Assembly: GCF_900114235.1 (NCBI RefSeq)
Contig: NZ_FOSJ01000016.1
Span: 1-49,460, forward strand
Length of the DNA stretch: 49,460 bases
From: Marinilactibacillus piezotolerans
Lineage (GTDB): Bacteria > Bacillota > Bacilli > Lactobacillales > Carnobacteriaceae_A
Reading direction: 5' to 3'
The notes under the pieces are model-generated. The model saw only the letters and a program-made list of their open reading frames with translations, had not been told where the DNA came from and ran no database searches. Each line of letters opens with the position of its first letter. The stretch's first letter is position 1. The position numbers were made by a program, and so were the translations under genes. Shown here in pieces: positions 48,013-49,460 of the stretch.

Positions 48013-48354
48013 AATACTTTTTTGATGAAAGGTATATACTGATTAATGTGCTTCGATGAAGTGATAGTGAACTTACACATAACAATAAAATTTTCTTAAT
48101 AAACTTCTAATATAAATAGGGTAAGTTACTAAAGGAAAGTGAAAAAGGTTTCTTTAGATTTTAATCAGAAGGAGCAATATAAGAACTGATTTTATACAGC
48201 AAGTGAAGCTGTATAAAACATACAGAACAGTAGTCAAATACAATTTCTTCAGGGCATTCCAATAATGTATTATTGAAAATAGAATGAAATAGTAATTGAA
48301 TTCTCTGTATTAACTGAAAAGTTTTAGGTTGATCATTTAAAATATATTAAATAT
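48013..48354. other. AT-rich spacer with a hairpin
   Basis: No gene. TTTTATACAGC at 48190-48200 pairs exactly with GCTGTATAAAA at 48208-48218. It could be a weak terminator for the AbiH gene or a protein-binding site. Confidence 0.5.
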
Positions 48355-48407
48355 AAAAAAAGCCTTCCATCATATCTAAGCAAGATTAGATATGATGGAA
48401 GGTTTTC
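48355..48407. terminator. Large hairpin terminator at the island's right side
   Basis: AAAGCCTTCCATCATATCTAA pairs with TTAGATATGATGGAAGGTTTT (perfect stem of about 18 pairs, loop GCAAGA). It is followed by the IS66-type left end. Confidence 0.85.
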
Positions 48408-48512
48408 AAAGAATGGGGAAATTAATTGTAAGCGATGAATAGCTAGGTACCTATGAGGCTTGACAGCCTCCTGTTAAACTTAAGACAGCTTAAGGATGCA
48501 GGAGGTTTTTAT

Positions 48513-48716
48513 TTGGAAAACAAGAGACAAACGATCGTACCGGTAACATTGCAGAGTGATCCTATCTATCGTTCTGCAGGTGAGAAAAAACAGCCGACAC
48601 AGAAATTAGTGGCGCAATTCAAACAGAATCAAGCGGAGCTGCTTATCTATGAAGGAATCAAACCCTCAACCTTGAGAGTGCTCCTTGCGGAGATGTCATC
48701 GAATGAAACTCGTTGA
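48513..48716 (+). CDS. IS66 accessory protein TnpA-like
   Basis: A 67-residue protein in the position of IS66 TnpA. It is lysine/glutamine-rich and ends LLIYEGIKPSTLRVLLAEM, which fits the small accessory proteins of the family. TTG at 48513 is preceded by AGGAGG; the upstream in-frame ATG has no site. The next gene overlaps it by 14 bases. Confidence 0.6.
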   Translation: MENKRQTIVPVTLQSDPIYRSAGEKKQPTQKLVAQFKQNQAELLIYEGIKPSTLRVLLAEMSSNETR

Positions 48717-49062
48717 CTTTACTCAAGTAGAGAATATTTTTATTGTGTGTGGTAAAACAGATATGCGCCGACAAATCGATGGGTTAGCCGCCACTGTCAC
48801 GGAAGAATATGATATGGATGTATACAGTGAGGCACTCTTTCTGTTCTGCGGAGGAAAGAAAGACCGTTTCAAAGCGCTTTACTGGGAAGGCGACGGCTTC
48901 CTTCTCTTATACAAACGGTTAGAGAACGGAAAATTAAACTGGCCGCGTAATCAGAACGAGATCCAAAAGTTAAGCGCACAACAACTGCGTTGGCTGCTGG
49001 AAGGATTATCAATCGACCAGAAAGTCTCTGTTAAACCCGCAGTCAAAGGGAGTATAGCCTAA
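48703..49062 (+). CDS. IS66 accessory protein TnpB
   Basis: A 119-residue protein with the TnpB signature: VENIFIVCGKTDMRRQIDGLAATV, then ALFLFCGGKKDRFKALYWEGDGFLLLYKRLENGKLNWP. This is the IS66 Orf2-like family, required with TnpA and TnpC for transposition. The ATG at 48703 overlaps the preceding gene. No tnpC follows. Confidence 0.9.
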   Translation: MKLVDFTQVENIFIVCGKTDMRRQIDGLAATVTEEYDMDVYSEALFLFCGGKKDRFKALYWEGDGFLLLYKRLENGKLNWPRNQNEIQKLSAQQLRWLLEGLSIDQKVSVKPAVKGSIA

Positions 49063-49064
49063 GA

Positions 49065-49110
49065 AACGAGAGAGAAATTGATAAAAAAATCAATGGCTCT
49101 CTCGTTTTCT
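49065..49110 (+). terminator. Terminator after tnpB
   Basis: AACGAGAGAG...ATTGAT pairs with ATCAAT...CTCTCTCGTT, followed by TTCTGTTCC. It lies right after the tnpB stop. Confidence 0.8.
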
Positions 49111-49173
49111 GTTCCGGACTAGTGTAAACTTTAAGTACCATTTATGTGAGGAGAAGCAGACATGTCGATCAAG

Positions 49174-49262
49174 TGAGTATTGCGAAGAAATAGAGCCAGC
49201 TGTGCGGAGTTTAGAGCCAGTGATTGCGGAGAACTGAGCCACTGAGTGCAGAAGAAAGAGCC
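49174..49262 (+). repeat. Four short direct repeats, IS21-like terminal repeats
   Basis: Units ending in AGCC at 49197, 49218, 49240 and 49262 recur every 21-22 bases, each with a TGCGGAG/TGCAGAAG-type centre. Arrays of such repeats form the ends of IS21-family elements, where the transposase binds. The array is just outside the partial gene at the window edge. Confidence 0.6.
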
Positions 49263-49298
49263 GCTCATAGTCATAGACTACAAGCAGCTCGTTCAAGC

Positions 49299-49460
49299 TT
49301 ATTCTTCTAGTGCTTCGTCCATACATGCGATAGCTAATTTAACCATATCATCTGCCGATGGCTCTTCCTCGCCTAAGTAATAGGGAAGTAAAAGAAATTC
49401 TAATTCTTCCATCACTTCAGAAGGAAGGTAGCGATGAAAATAATGTAAAGCAATTCGTAT
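49299..49460 (-). CDS. Partial unknown gene at the window edge (possible IS21-type element gene)
   Basis: 53 codons ending at the TAA at 49299-49301, open to the end of the window: HYFHRYLPSEVMEELEFLLL, then PYYLGEEEPSADDMVKLAIACMDEALEE. Not recognised. Its place directly inside a set of IS21-like terminal repeats suggests the 3-prime end of an insertion-sequence gene. The start lies outside the window. Confidence 0.45.
   Translation of the reverse strand: MRIALHYFHRYLPSEVMEELEFLLLPYYLGEEEPSADDMVKLAIACMDEALEE

Larger units (their letters stand above)
48428..49110 (+). mobile_element. Partial IS66-family element (accessory genes only)
   Basis: A left-end sequence GTAAGCG at 48428-48434 begins as IS66 ends do. 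It is followed by a TnpA-like gene and an overlapping TnpB gene, then a terminator at 49065. The main transposase gene tnpC, normally next, is absent; IS21-like repeats follow from about 49174. The element is therefore truncated or interrupted, and could only move with help from another copy. Confidence 0.75.

Noticed and set aside
49174-49262. CRISPR-like short repeats
   Set aside because: The 21-22-base units are contiguous with little room for spacers and fit IS21-type terminal repeats.

Overview
The window reads as chromosomal DNA of a low-GC Gram-positive bacterium of the order Lactobacillales, probably a Carnobacteriaceae-like lactic acid bacterium. The evidence is strong AGGAGG-type ribosome binding sites, frequent TTG and GTG starts, a pyruvate oxidase, a CopY-type copper operator, a lysine-type-like MurE paralogue, DrrA- and YadGH-type ABC transporters, and IS1380, IS66 and IS21-like mobile DNA. 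The genus is an inference. No rRNA, intact tRNA or CRISPR array was seen.

Layout. 1-1679 is an IS1380-family element with perfect 14-bp ends; its left end is base 1 of the window. 2006-11550 holds two near-identical copies of a two-gene ABC exporter (about 90 percent identical permeases) that bracket a nitroreductase, an adenosine deaminase, a pyruvate oxidase and a MsrA. 11873-19917 is mostly housekeeping: a stand-alone MurE-type ligase, a DUF4385 protein, tRNA-dihydrouridine synthase, methionine aminopeptidase, an AraC/GyrI regulator, a YczE-like membrane protein, a uracil-DNA glycosylase-like protein and a short-chain dehydrogenase. 20002-23320 holds an Xre regulator with a frameshifted partner membrane gene, and a copper ATPase gene (copA) carrying two in-frame amber codons under a copper-type operator pair. 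23526-34202 holds a YjiH-like membrane protein, unknown envelope genes, a scrapyard of gene tails (D,D-carboxypeptidase, histidine kinase, membrane protein), a 51-bp tandem repeat, a sigma/anti-sigma pair, a DUF4349 lipoprotein, a truncated DrrA ATPase, a second Xre/membrane pair and a DUF5050 membrane protein.

The accessory part is 34443-48012, a defence island inserted into a paralogue of the DUF5050 gene, of which only the first 57 codons survive. It carries three modules: (i) a three-gene Lamassu/ABC-3C-type system (Cap4-like nuclease effector, middle component, SMC/Rad50-like ATPase with a CPYC zinc hook); (ii) a complete type I restriction-modification system hsdM-hsdS-hsdR; (iii) a 798-residue AbiH-family protein with an unusual long C-terminal region that looks leucine-rich-repeat-like. 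Modules (i) and (iii) are visibly much more AT-rich than hsdMSR, suggesting separate acquisition. The right side is closed by a partial IS66-type element (accessory genes only) and IS21-like terminal repeats with the start of another gene.

The strongest candidates for something new are the AbiH protein with its repeat-like tail, and the three-gene SMC/nuclease operon as a possible divergent Lamassu subtype. Other items worth checking are a 103-bp/51-bp related tandem repeat family at two distant intergenic sites and the double-amber copA.
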